From: Paramecium pentaurelia
Lineage: Eukaryota; Ciliophora; Oligohymenophorea; Peniculida; Parameciidae
NCBI GenBank assembly: GCA_905183005.1
Contig: CAJJDO010000015.1
Location: forward strand, 198,587-262,586
Direction: 5' to 3'
DNA: 64,000 bases
Part shown: piece after piece, positions 1-11,325 of the stretch
Layout: each line of letters starts with the position of its first letter
How positions within the stretch are numbered: the stretch's first letter is position 1
The notes under the pieces: model-generated
Seen by the model: only the letters and a program-made list of their open reading frames with translations
What the model was told of the DNA's origin: nothing
The model's database searches: none
Made by a program: the position numbers and the translations under genes

Positions 1-1799
1 ACTGTTAAATATGAAGGTCCTTTAATGCATGAAAATAGAGGAGATGAACTTTGGTTGGGAGTCGAATGGGATTAAGCTGATAGGGGAAGACACAATGGCA
101 CTGTTTAAGGGTACACTTATTTCAAAACAACTGGTGGAGCTAATTCTGGTAGTTTATTAAAGAAGGAAAAAGTGAGTTTTGGTAATAGATTGTGGGAAGC
201 ATTATTTTTGAAATATTTCAAAGAAATCCCTCCATAATTATTAAAAGAAATGGAAGTGTAGGAACAAGTAAAAGATGAATTTCTTTAAGAACATTAAGAT
301 CTTGCAAATCATTAAGATGAGAAAAGCAAAGTTATCACCCTTATAAATTAAAAATAAGTGAAAATTGAATTTGATGACACTGCATTTTTTGAAACAATGA
401 AAAAGAGAAAAAAGATGGTTGAATTTTATGGATTTGATGAAATATATAAAAAACTTAATAATTTAGAGACTTTGTAGGAGTTATCTTTAGAGTGTTAAAA
501 TGTAGCAACAATTGGACCATTTGGTTTTGTTGGTAGTATATTTAAAAATCTGAAAATTTTGGGTTTGGAAAATAATTTATTTCATTCTTGGCATTAAATC
601 TTTGTTTTAGTATCATAATTACCAACATTAAGGGAATTGTCAATATCAAGTAATAAATTATAAAAACTTGAAACATTTGGAAAACAATAATTTGAAAATT
701 AAATATTTACTTAATAACCAGATTATTTGATTTATGATTATGAATAAGGAAAACATTTAGAAATTCCAGTAGATGGTTGTGGTAAACATGTAGAAATTTT
801 GGTTTTAATTGGAATGTAATTAACTTGGTAGGATATATCTTTAATTATTCCAGCATTTCCTAAAGTTTAATAATTATTATTGTGTAGAAATATATTAGTA
901 GATTATGAGAATTTATAATATAGAGATACAGATTTATAAACATTAAAATTATTAAATTTAGAATAAACTGAATTAACATAATTTGAATGCATTTAAAAAT
1001 CATTTGGTAATTTACCAAATTTAGAAAGACTTATATTAAATAAAAATAATTTAAAGGATTTACCTTTGGTTACTGAATTTTAATCTCTTAAACATTTAGC
1101 TTTAGATCATAATCATTTTGCACATCCATAGTTTTTTAATAAAATAGGAAATTTATAATTAAATTCTCTATCTATTAAACATAATCCATTAGTTGATAAA
1201 TTAGGAAAATTATATGTTAGATAAAGAGCTATTGCAGAAATATCAAGTGTTTAAATCATTAATGGTAGTGAAATAACTAAATTTGAAAGAAAAGATTCTG
1301 AGATATTTTACTTAAAATCTTCATTTGAAGAATACTTTTTGTTAAAGAATGTCAAACATTATTATTATGATTATGATGATTTTATCAATTATGCTAAATC
1401 AAATCATCCTAAAGTTATTGAATTAATTAAAAAATATGGTAATCCTTATGAAATTGATCCAACTGTTAAAGGAGGATATACATAAACAAAATAATAAATT
1501 TAATAACCTTAATATTGTACAATTAAAATTATAGATCATGTTGGAAAACTAAAAGATAAACCTACACCAAAAAAATTGATGGGAAATACTGGTTTATAAC
1601 CAGTGAAAATGATGATTTCAAAATTAGTAAACATTCCTATCAAATAGATATTATTATCAATTTAAGTATATATATATATAATATAATTAAGGTAACTGAA
1701 GATGCTGAAATTGTTTAAATGGAAGGAAAAGATGTGACTTTGAATGATTTTGGTGTTTAGGATAATAGTCTCATTCATGTTAATGTCATACCAGAATGA
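1..1799 (+). CDS. TBCE: Tubulin-specific chaperone E (TBCE), 5' end cut by window
   Basis: The readable 590 residues show a CAP-Gly domain at residues 1-57 (ELWLGVEWD, then GRHNGTVQGYTYF), a leucine-rich repeat region at about 130-390, and a ubiquitin-like C-terminus at about 490-590. That domain order is characteristic of cofactor E, which works with cofactors C and D in the cytosol to fold and release alpha/beta-tubulin heterodimers. A cilium-covered cell needs much tubulin. One 26-nt intron lies at 1666-1691. Reading needs TAA/TAG as glutamine; TGA at 1797-1799 is the stop. The start codon and the extreme N-terminus lie before base 1. Confidence 0.88.
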
Positions 1800-1894
1800 T
1801 TATTTTATCTAATAATAAATTTATTTATTATGAAATCATTTAACCCTTCAAAATAGCAATCTTAAACTATATTAGATTAATATATAAAGATGAC

Positions 1895-2451
1895 ATGAAT
1901 AAGTAATTTAGATAAAAACCATTTTGTTAATTTAATTTAACAATTCTAAGATCTCTTAGTAAATTAATAAATTATTGAAAATAGAAAGTAATGGTATTTC
2001 AATACTTGAATTTTTTGTATTTTAATGACAACATCAGGCTTTAAATGATAAGAAATCAAAAGAAAGTTGGATATAGAATTAATATAATTTATTTACTTGG
2101 TGTTATTTAAAAATAATTATAGAAATTATTATGGAATTTCAAAAATAAGTATCTCTTATCATACAATCAGAAAATCAGTTTATTTATTAATCAGAAGCTT
2201 TGGATCTCTATTCCATAAAATATTCTCCAAATTTTGATCAAAATGATTTTTTTGCAGTAGCTCGTTTTCTGATGTAACAATAATAAAAATGTCTTGAAAA
2301 TCTAACAATAGAAACATTATGCAGATCTTCTACTAATTTAAGAATTCAAAGAAATTTTGGATATAATAAATTAAGGAATAATATTAAAATCAACATCATA
2401 AGAAAAAGTAATTTTAATAAATTACAATGTTAACTTTGGAATTAAGTCTGA
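1895..2451 (+). pseudogene. Unrecognised ORF with probable frame lesion
   Basis: An ORF starting MNKQFRQKPF can be read with two Paramecium-size introns (1959-1984, 2017-2037), giving up to 169 residues with a coherent helical stretch (LFTWCYLKIIIEIIMEFQ; NDFFAVARFLMQQQQ). From about 2325 the composition in this frame turns poor. The +1 frame becomes protein-like instead (EFKEILDIINQG, then KSEIIPDILKQYIPKY) up to about 2500, where the amidotransferase begins. One extra base near 2325 would explain this. I do not recognise the family. It could be a decayed gene, a gene with an unplaced intron, or sequence error. Confidence 0.35.
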
Positions 2452-2499
2452 AATTATTCCTGATATTCTTAAATAATATATTCCAAAATATATAAAAAA

Positions 2500-3213
2500 C
2501 GATATGCTTTATTAATAACAGAGCCATTTTATTATAAAGAATATGTAAATATAATGGAGGCAATGCATTTTGGTATATATAAGGAAGAGGATGAAAATTG
2601 GGAAGTTTATTTGGTATAATACAATTTTAAATGTTCAGGTTATAGAGAATAAATTTCCAGATTTATAAGGATTAGATGGCATAATTTTAACAGGATCAAG
2701 TAGTGCAGCATATGATATAAGTGAAGATTGGAAAGAACCATTATTTAATTTTTTAAGAAAAGCTGATAAACTTAAAATAAAAATGTTTGGTATATGTTTT
2801 GGACATTAAGTTTTGGCTCATTGTTTAGGTGGAGAAGCATAAAAGATGATTCATGTAGATAGAATGTAAGTAGGTAGAACTGTTATTTAAACTTAATTCA
2901 AATGGAAAGATTATTTAATAAAAAATCTAAATGTATATTAAATTCATATAGACTATGTAAATAAATTGCCAAAATGTACTTAAGTTATAAAGAGCAAAAT
3001 CATTGTGAAAATTATGCATTCAAAAGTGATCACATTTTAGATGTTTAATTTCATCCTGAATTTAATGCTTTGATCTTATTGTACATTTTTAGAAATTCCT
3101 CAGATCCTTTAAGAGATATATATATCAATGATTGTTATGAAAGGTTTAAAGAAGGATATGATCATTAATAAATCATTTGGGAATTTACAAATAATTTCTT
3201 AAAGAATAAATGA
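2500..3213 (+). pseudogene. Class I glutamine amidotransferase-like, start missing and one frameshift
   Basis: The reading frame gives RYALLITEPFYYKEY, ENWEVYL, then after a 25-nt intron (2614-2638) FPDLQGLDGIILTGSSSA and the nucleophile elbow MFGICFGHQVLAHCLGG. The catalytic His/Glu pair follows in QFHPEFN. This is the stand-alone GMP-synthase-like GATase1 fold, which hydrolyses glutamine to supply ammonia; the acceptor is unknown. Two faults are seen. No ATG lies in frame between an upstream TGA and RYALL. At about 2991-3001 a one-base shift is needed to pass from KCTQVIKS to NHCENYAF. A 17-nt intron at 2976-2992 could bridge the second fault but would be unusually short. Confidence 0.62.
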
Positions 3214-3280
3214 TGAACAATTAATTGATAATATTATTGTAAATTTATTATTTAAATATGAATTGGGATAAGAAATAAAA

Positions 3281-3737
3281 TCATTATTGTTTCTATTATT
3301 TGTGATAAACTCCACTGGTTATAGATTTAAATATCTTTAAGCGATGCCTAAATAATTACAATTATTTTCATACTTTTTTTTAATTGAGCCCACTTCTATT
3401 TTCTCAACTGAAGTCCAATACTTAAGTTGAGGCATTTAGTATTAGGTTAGTGTATGTGAAAATTAACATCTCTGACCATATTTACAGCAAATTTCTTAGA
3501 AATTTTTACATTCTTTTGTTCTATAATTTTTAGGAAAGTCTTTTGACAACAATTAATCTTCACCATGTGCGAAGTAACACTAAGAATTTAGTAATATTTT
3601 ATTACTTTATTGCCATATGGACATATTTTTCCTTCAGTCCAATATTTACAGAATTCTGTCTTCAATTTTACATTCAATGTTCCATAATCATCCTAGGTTG
3701 ATGTAGAAGACAGATAGTCTTCACAATCTGCATACAT
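3281..3737 (-). CDS. Tandem CCCH zinc finger protein (tristetraprolin type)
   Basis: Two CCCH fingers are visible. The first is CKYWTEGKICPYGNKC plus YFAH (C-X8-C-X5-C-X3-H) and the second is ECKNFQEICCKYGQRC plus QFSH (C-X7-C-X5-C-X3-H), separated by the lead-in NYRTKEC. Proteins of this type bind AU-rich mRNA 3' ends and steer decay or translation. The protein starts MYADCEDYLSS and is about 135 residues. A 26-nt intron (3580-3605) splits finger 1 and is certain from the finger spacing. The end is less sure: a 23-nt GTG-type intron (3293-3315) leads to TGA at 3281. Without it the frame runs on to 3100 and overlaps the convergent amidotransferase. Confidence 0.82.
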
Positions 3738-3873
3738 TAGATAAGTTTGAGTTTTATTAAATATATTTATATATAATAATTCACTATCAACTCAAATGAT
3801 TCAAAAATATGTCATGTGACTTATTATATATTAAACCAGTTATTAATTATAAATTTTAAATTCATATTTATAG

Positions 3874-5067
3874 TCAAATTAGATTCAAATATTCTCCTGA
3901 TTGAGTCCATTTAGCCATAATTTATAACTAGAATTAATAAAATTAATTAATTACCCTTCTAACTCTTGTAAGTAGAATCTTAGCACGTTCATTTTCCTCT
4001 AGAATACTTTTCAAATCTGTTATTGCAGTACTCCAAGGATAGGCTCCATTAATCAATAAAATATGTGCAACATCTAAGTGATCTTCTTTAATTGATAATA
4101 TTAATGGAGTACGATATAAAATATCAACTCCATCAATATCTGAATGATATTTCAATAAAATCTCAACCATCTAAATATAACCTTTTTTACAAGCCCAATG
4201 TAATGCAGTCATGTTATAAAAATCATATTCAAATACCAAATAAGGATTGATTTAAAGATAGTTTTCAATTTCTTCTATTTTATTCTATTTTGCAGCATGT
4301 ATAAATTCTTTTGAATATTTTTTTTCATATGGTTTTTTTGAAAATATTTTATGTTCCATAACATATTTAATTGTAAGACCCAAAGCTTTTATTTTCTTTA
4401 AAGCCCTCAACAGAAATTATCTTAATTGTTTTTTTGTTCTTGGAGGATAAGGTAATACACTTTTAGGAATTTCAGGTTTTATATATGCTTGAGGTTAAAC
4501 AACTTTTAGAGGCTAGATCTATTTTTTACAAATGTTTGATGTATCTACATGCAAAGGTGAATAATTAAGTTTTGTAATTATACTATATATTTCTTCCTAA
4601 TAATGGTCGCTTTATTTTAATCTAATTGATTTATGTACACTCTTGCATTATAAAGATGATTTCTTGCTTGGCTCAGTAATAACTCTTGTTGAAGGCAAAC
4701 AGAGTGGTCTTCTTTTAACTGGAAATAATTATCGTCCCACATTAATATATTTAGGAGTTGGAATTTAAATCGATGGTCTTTGTACTTTCATATCTAATGT
4801 ACTTTGAAGAGTTTCACCAAAATCTACTATTTTTCTCAAAGAGTGATTATGTAAAAATTCTTTTATCTTTTCATTGGGAGCCGACAATTTATTTTTTTTT
4901 AGTAAAGTAACCATTTTATTTGGAGGAAGCATAAAAAACTTATATTCCTCCCTCTTGGTTTCGTTTGATACTCTTTTTGGGTACCAAGGTCTATCAGTCT
5001 TGATTTCCTTAGGAGTTGGTTTACATTATTATTTTATGAGTCTCCTATAATAATCTTCAACAAACAT
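3874..5067 (-). CDS. Ankyrin-repeat protein
   Basis: A 388-residue protein. The first 230 residues are basic and low in hydrophobic residues, without a known domain. The C-terminal third carries ankyrin repeats: YNMTALHWACKKGYIQMVEI, then DILYRTPLILSIKEDHLDVA followed by HILLINGAYP. A last 27-nt intron (3928-3954) precedes a short tail ending GEYLNLI. Ankyrin repeats bind other proteins, but the partner cannot be read here. Start ATG at 5067 is the first in the open frame. The long intergenic stretch upstream would hold the promoter. Confidence 0.8.
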
Positions 5068-6098
5068 TATATTTTTAATTAAATCAATCTGAGTCAATAT
5101 TAAGTACATTTATTACATATAAATAATATATATAATAGATATTTAATCACTATGATCTTAGGAACAATATATCTTCTAAATTAAAAAGATTCCAATTGAA
5201 ATTCTAATTATTACTCATATTTATAGATATTAATCAACAATAGATAAATCAAATAGTATATAAGTTTATATTTCTAATTCATATTATTTATAATAATTAG
5301 TATTTTATTTTCACAAATCAAGAAGAGAATGTAAGTGCATTTCTCAAGAATTGTTAAAAATCGATTAAATATCTTAATGAAATATTAAATGGAGCAAGTA
5401 TTTCTAAAATGAAATCTAAAAAATACTTTTTAAATATTTATTCGTATTGCAATTTAATAGTGAAATTTTAAACGAAGAACCATTTATCAAATAAGACATA
5501 GATATTAAACAAAATTCTTTTGGAAATTAAGAAAGCAAATTTAAGGAAAAATATATAGATTATATTTTAAATTATTATTATATATTTAGAATGTATGAAA
5601 TTTCAAAATGATGTTTACTGTTAAAATGAAACATTTATAAAAAATAAAACATAGATGTTAAAATGTAAAATTTATAGTTATAATAAAACATTTATTTTTA
5701 AAATTGAAAAAAGCTGATAAATTAACTTACATTGAGTTTATGATGATTAAGTATTATTGAATATATATTATCTCATAGTAATAATGAGATTTTAAGATTG
5801 TCATAATTCTGATTATTCTAAACTAAATTGATTATTTTACATAGTAAAATTAGAATACATTAAAATATCCATTAAATTTAATTCAGATTGAATTAATTTG
5901 TTTAATAATATAAATAAATGATGATATTCTAAAATTTTAAGTTCAAAATTGCTATTGAAAACCAGTGTCACTTATTAAATAAATATCATAATTAATAAAA
6001 TTATAATATATTAGAATCAATATTTATATTTGATAATAAAATATTAAATTATTAATATTATAAATAATAAAGATATTTCAATAAATATTTAACAAAAT
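5068..6098. other. Intergenic, very AT-rich, with a possible gene relic
   Basis: This 1 kb separates divergent genes (ankyrin on minus, EF-hand on plus) and should hold both promoters. On the plus strand, about 5376-5611, one frame reads protein-like (FNSEILNEEPFIKQDIDIKQ, then SKFKEKYIDYI) to a TGA. Just upstream the same frame reads ECKCISQELLKIDQISQ but is interrupted by TGA. No start codon or family is recognisable. With one stop codon in AT-rich DNA, ORFs this long also arise by chance. Nothing else is seen. Confidence 0.3.
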
Positions 6099-6898
6099 AT
6101 GTTTTAAGGACTAATGAATAGAGATCAATGTAAACAATTAGCTTAAAAAATCATGAAACTTTATGATCAGGATTAAAATGATTTAATGGAAGTAAAAGAT
6201 GCTGGAAATTTATAATCTGATTGCTATAAATATATCAATATTGATTTTATTCCTTCTCAAAATGATGTTAAAGGATATGCTAAAATTTTTGATAGTAAAT
6301 AAGGTTATTTAATATGATAGAAGATGGAAAAGGAAAAATATCAGTAAATGATATCGAATGCTTATGTTTTAAATATTTTGGAGGAGGAACATCTAACACT
6401 GAGGTGCTAGAATAGAAACCATAGAAAGCAAAGACTATAGAATTAAATCCTGTAAAAACTGAAGATAAAGTAGATACACCTTCAAAGTTTTAATACTAAT
6501 CTCCATATAGGAGATGGGGATCTTAAAAATCAACTTAAAGTTCTTCAACTTCTATATAATCTAATAAATAACTTGCAACATAATCTTGTGTTGTACCATC
6601 TATAACTTAAAAAGAACCTCAAAAATATAGTAAATTAGCTGAAGCTAGATTACAAGTAGCCAGAAGAATTTTTAAAATGCTGGATTAAGAAAATAATGGA
6701 TATATAACAGAAAAACATGTAATTCCATTGTTAGTAGAAACGTATAATAATATGGGAATGAAGATTGAACCAACAAATGAAGATGTAGAAATGTGGATGG
6801 AAATGGCTGATGAAGATAGAGATGGAAAAGTTTATTTAATTGATTATGAAGCTTTAGTCTTGAAAAGTCTTAGATCTTAAGGTATAGAAATAGATTGA
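6099..6898 (+). CDS. EF-hand calcium-binding protein
   Basis: A 257-residue protein with one 26-nt intron (6295-6320), whose in-frame TGA shows it must be removed. Loops seen are DKDGKGKISVNDIE at about residues 70-83 and a C-terminal pair, LDQENNGYITEKHV and ADEDRDGKVYLIDYE. The D-x-D/N-x-D/N-G pattern with acidic position 12 is best kept in the last loop. A serine/threonine/glutamine-rich linker joins the N- and C-terminal halves. It probably acts as a calcium sensor or buffer; the partner is unknown. TGA at 6896-6898 lies only 5 bp from the stop of the convergent gene. Confidence 0.8.
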
Positions 6899-6903
6899 TA
6901 AAT

Positions 6904-7191
6904 TCATGTTCGTTAAATTTATAATTTCATATTGTCTAATTTCTTAATACATTATTCATATTTCTTGAGATAATAGTCTAAAAAAATAATAAAATTTAGT
7001 ACTTCTACATTTTAAGTCATTAAATCCATACTCTCTCTAACACAATAAGAAATCATCATATCTATCATGACATTTTTTTTCTTTTATTTATACTATGAAT
7101 TAATTAGTTTAATACCTTTTTCTTAAGTAATAACTACATTATTTCCCATAAATATAAATATAAAAAATAATAATAATATATATTTATTCAT
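6904..7191 (-). CDS. Small protein with N-terminal signal peptide or anchor
   Basis: A 95-residue ORF begins MNKYILLLFFIFIFMGNN, a textbook hydrophobic signal segment, followed by a polar body (GIKLINSQYKQKKKN; CVRESMDLMTQNVEVLN; YYLKKYEQCIKKLDNMK). It holds two cysteines, compatible with a small secreted or lumenal protein. Family not recognised. Its ATG overlaps the TGA of the upstream same-strand gene as ATGA, which is odd for a eukaryotic gene pair; a downstream start at MGNN is the alternative. The 3' end is 5 bp from the convergent EF-hand gene. Confidence 0.55.
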
Positions 7192-9168
7192 TTTTTAAGC
7201 ATACTTTCTTATACACGAGATAAAAAAGACTTTCTTGTTTTAAATTATTCTTAAGGTGTTCTTTTAATAATTTAATCAATCGATTTAACAATTAAATTAT
7301 TTTTCTCTCTTAAACTTTTAGAAATTTATGATTATTCGATAGGTTGCTCATGTATTGTAGGTGCTTTAGATAAATTTTATTCATAATCTGAAACTAATGA
7401 TTTAAGATTCTAATAAATATTATATATTAATTACCATTAATTCTCCTTCATTAAATATAGACTATTTTTTAATGATTTATTAAATTTAAAATCTCATTTT
7501 ATCTTCTATGTCTTATGTTCCTTATAATACCAATCTGGCTTTATTAATACCTTCTAAATGTTCTTATTCTTTGGATATATCAGATATAATTTTCATTATG
7601 TTCGAATGTGTTGCTACTCTTTAATGAGTATATTTTTGAAATTTTAATAGTTTTTTTCCTACTATTAAATCTGATTAGCAAACTTTATCTATTTCTTCTT
7701 AAGATGATATCTATTATTTAACAGATTTTAAAGATTTTATTTAATTTGCACTTTCAAAAGAGGAGAGAACCTTTTATTGATAATATAAATCTAATTCTTT
7801 TTTAGCCTTTAAGGAAGAAAAGGTTTCAATTTCCCTTTAAGGCAATCTCTTTAGAATTTAATCAATATCTGAAGTGAACTTATAAGATTTACTTTTCTGA
7901 TGTGTTATTATAACAGGAGTTCTATGAGAATGTTAAGGTGAAGGATTATTAGTAGTTTACTTACTGATCTTTACATCATCTAATGAATTGAATGTTCTAC
8001 ATTTTTCTTATTAACGAGGAGTATGAATATTGGATTAGATTGTAGTTTCTTATTCAGTTAATCTAAATAACTTTTTATTATAAACAGATTCATCTGGTTA
8101 TTGTAAAATGGAATATAAGTTTAAATTAATCTCTTTATTATATTTTCTATAAAATCCATCATTTATTTTAGTCCAATAATCATTACTTGTATCTTCATTT
8201 TGATAATGATTAGATTATGGAAAAATTGGTGCTAAAATTGAATTGACTTCCTTTATTTCTAACATGAAATTTCTATACTAAATTAATTATATATGTAAAT
8301 CTTACTTTGTTAGTGTATTAATAATATTTTTCATCAATAAATGCGGTTAAACCAATATTATTTGTTATTTATGATAACCACAATGCAATTTTATATGTTT
8401 CTAATAATTTAGTATAATCTGATTGTAATTCAAATATAAAACCAAGAATATAGAGTGTAACAACAATCCATGAAATTACTTTAAAATATTAATCTTCCAT
8501 CTTTTTAAGGTGATAATCTTAATTAATTATATCCATCAATAGAAATTAACATTCAGTTATGGCTTCATAAAAATAAGAAATAGCAGGCTCAAATAACTTA
8601 AATTAAAAATGCAATTGTCCAACTAATAAGTTATACTAAAAATTTAATTTATTGAATCGAGAATCCTTATAATAACAAATTGGCTTCCAATATAGTACAC
8701 ATCTAACATCTTCATGTTATTTTGATAATTAAAATGTCAGCATTTAAATTTAAGAAAATCTATATAGAATATCCTTCAAATAAAACTTTTCTATTAAATT
8801 TCTTATTAATTTTTACTATATTCCTTAGCTTAGTTTTGTAACATTTCCATATAAAACAAAAGGAATTGCTGTAACTTTCTCACTAAGTGTATTTAACTTT
8901 CTTATTTGTTCCCATCACGAGAATACTACTTTAGAATCTTAATAAGACACACTATTCCTCTTCTAAGTAATTGAATACGAATTCGCCATCCTGTTTGCAT
9001 AATCAATGATCTTTCAAATTCTTTGTTAATTAATGCAAATCCAGCTTTATATTTACCTTAACCTATAGTTTTAATTATCTTAATACGTATTAGTTTTGTT
9101 ATTTCTAAGATTTAGTTTTAGAAATGATTTTCTTATATAATCGTTAACTATTTGGCATGACTTCTCAT
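7188..9168 (-). CDS. Unrecognised helical, possibly TPR-like protein
   Basis: About 632 residues. The start MRSHAKQLTIIQEN is chosen because it alone stays open into KTIGQGKYKAGFALINKEFE. The middle shows paired helices of TPR flavour (LFEPAISYFYEAITEC; WIVVTLYILGFIFELQ; LLETYKIALWLSQITN). The C-terminal half is polar with short coiled-coil stretches. Introns at 7410-7434 (25 nt) and 8278-8305 (28 nt) are needed to keep the frame. A third at 8901-8929 (29 nt) is proposed for a frame change near SRDGNK, but a one-base indel would do the same. No function assigned. Confidence 0.6.
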
Positions 9169-9536
9169 AATATAAAAATTATAAAATCAAAAAATAGATT
9201 ATTATCAAGTCTTTAGATTCCCAAATGATATAACAAAATTAACATAACAATGGTATCTATATCTTTGATCAATTAATATAAAAATCCATTTCATTTAATA
9301 AAAAATTGAGCTGATTTTACTAATAAAAATGCTTTTTGTATATCAATTTGAAATATTAAAAATGTCTATCATATACTTGTTTTCTTATTTAAAAGTTATT
9401 ATCTGAAAATAAATCCATAAATCGTTTGAAATATCTAAAAAATATTATTATTTAAAATTAATCAAAATAAAATTCTAAAAAAATGGAATTATAATATTAT
9501 TTTATGTTTAATTTATTTAGTAAGTTATAGTAATAA
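9169..9536. other. Intergenic, AT-rich
   Basis: This 370 bp lies between two minus-strand genes. It holds the 3' flank of the polo-like kinase and the promoter region of the helical protein gene. No ORF, RNA gene or repeat is seen. Confidence 0.6.
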
Positions 9537-11300
9537 TCATTTATTGTGAAGAGAATTTTTCAATCTTGAAGTACTACTATATATGTTTTATTAATTTAAC
9601 GAAGATAAAGTGTTAGCCCGTTCTTATAATGGCTTTGGCTGTTAAACATCAACTTAAGGAGTAGTTCCATGACCATTTGTACCACTAAGCATCTAACTTA
9701 ATATTTCCTTAGTGTATTTAAGTCTTTTAACCATTTAATTATTTTCACTTTCTAAAGCAGTATTCAACATATAAGTTGATTTAACTAATTCTTTATCAAT
9801 ATAAGTAACCACCTTTAATTATTAGGTCAATATAATTTATGTATTATCATGAAAAATGACTTAAACAGTCTTGTCAGACAATCGAAAAATGATAGCATGT
9901 TTTGCTTTCATCCATTTTTTAACATAAATTTTTTACCAATATTATTATTCAGTTTCACTAACAATTTCATTTTCTATTAAATATCCTTTAAAATGAATCA
10001 TCAAAGTGGATTTCTTTTACATATCTGATGTTTATTGTTACAAAGATCCTTCCTTTTCTTCTCCATTTCTATCAATATAAATATATTTGCTATAATATTA
10101 AATGATAATAATTACTCATCATTTAACATAAGCATTTTTGAACAATCATTATAAAAGACTCCACATTATAAATTATTAAAAACATACCCCAATCCATATT
10201 TACTTGAATAATCAACCCTAAATATTATATATAAATAAATACCATTTTTTAACATAGATTTATGGTTCTTAGATGACATAATTTTAATTAAGACAACTTT
10301 CAATATTAGAACGAAGAGGAATTCTATCCATACTTGCATATTAAGGACGTTATTTGAGATCAAGAGGTCTTTTTTCAGTATTTTCAAATTTTGGTATACT
10401 AGTAGATTATTATTTTTGATATTATCTAGTGTATTATGAAGATGGTGGACAAGCTAAAGTGCTTAAAGGTAATAATTAAGGTATTAGACCATGAAAGAAT
10501 TCATGATCTTAAATTTCTTAAAGTGTTAATCTTTTGGATGGTTCAGTAACAAGGATCTTACTTATTAACTATCTTGCTGCATTGCTAATGATACAAGATT
10601 CAGGAAATTAATAAGCATTCATTTTGATTCTTCTATAAGTAGTTTTGACATCAGTTGTTTCAAAAGGTGGTTTACCAACTAAAAGAGTATAAGCAATAAC
10701 ACCAAATGACCAAATATCTACTTCAAAACTATGACCATTTTTAGATTCCAATATTTCAGGTGCAATATAATTAGGAGTACCACAAACAGTACGTTTTCTT
10801 TCACCTTCAAATTCTATAAGAGTAGCTAATCCAAAATCTCCTAATTTGACTTCCATTTTATCAGACAAAAATAAATTGCCTAATTTTAAATCTCTATGTA
10901 TAACATTATGCTTATGTAAATATTATAGTGCAATTAGTATTTACATAAGATAACATTACACTTCAAGTTCAGTTAATCTTTTTCTTCTTTTTAATAGTTC
11001 ATTCATAGTTTAATTAGTACATAATTCTAATAAGATGTATACATTTTCATCATCTTCAAAATATCGATGGAATCCAACAACATTTTAATGTTATAGACTA
11101 CGATGTATTTTTATTTCAGACATCAATTTTTATCTTGCTCTTGATCTTGTTAGACTTGCCTTGCTAATAATTTTGCTAGCATAAGATTATTCTCCATGCT
11201 AAAATTCATAGCATTTTGCAAATCCTCCTTTCCCTAAGAATTTACCCTTTACATATTAACGCACAGTTTTATCTTTACATACTTCCTCTACAATATCCAT
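9537..11300 (-). CDS. PLK: Polo-like protein kinase
   Basis: A 570-residue protein. The kinase domain (about 15-275) has the glycine loop GKGGFAKCYEF, catalytic HRDLKLGN, DFGLA, the activation segment GTPNYIAPE and VDIWSFGVIAYTLLVGKPPF. The C-terminus carries polo-box sequence: WVDYSSKYGLGYVF, NDDKYIYIDRNGEEKEGS and FRLSDKTVQVIFHDNT. Introns at 10218-10242 and 10090-10115 both fall in the polo-box part and are fixed by homology. Polo kinases are mitotic and basal-body regulators; the polo boxes dock phosphorylated partners. Start MDIVEEVCKDKT leaves a short N-terminus usual for the family. Confidence 0.93.
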
Positions 11301-11325
11301 TTTTTTTTAACGATTAAATTTAATA

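Noticed and set aside
7188..8265. Separate gene starting at MLEIKEVNS
   Set aside because: A 28-nt intron at 8278-8305 joins it in frame to the upstream exon, so it is one gene.
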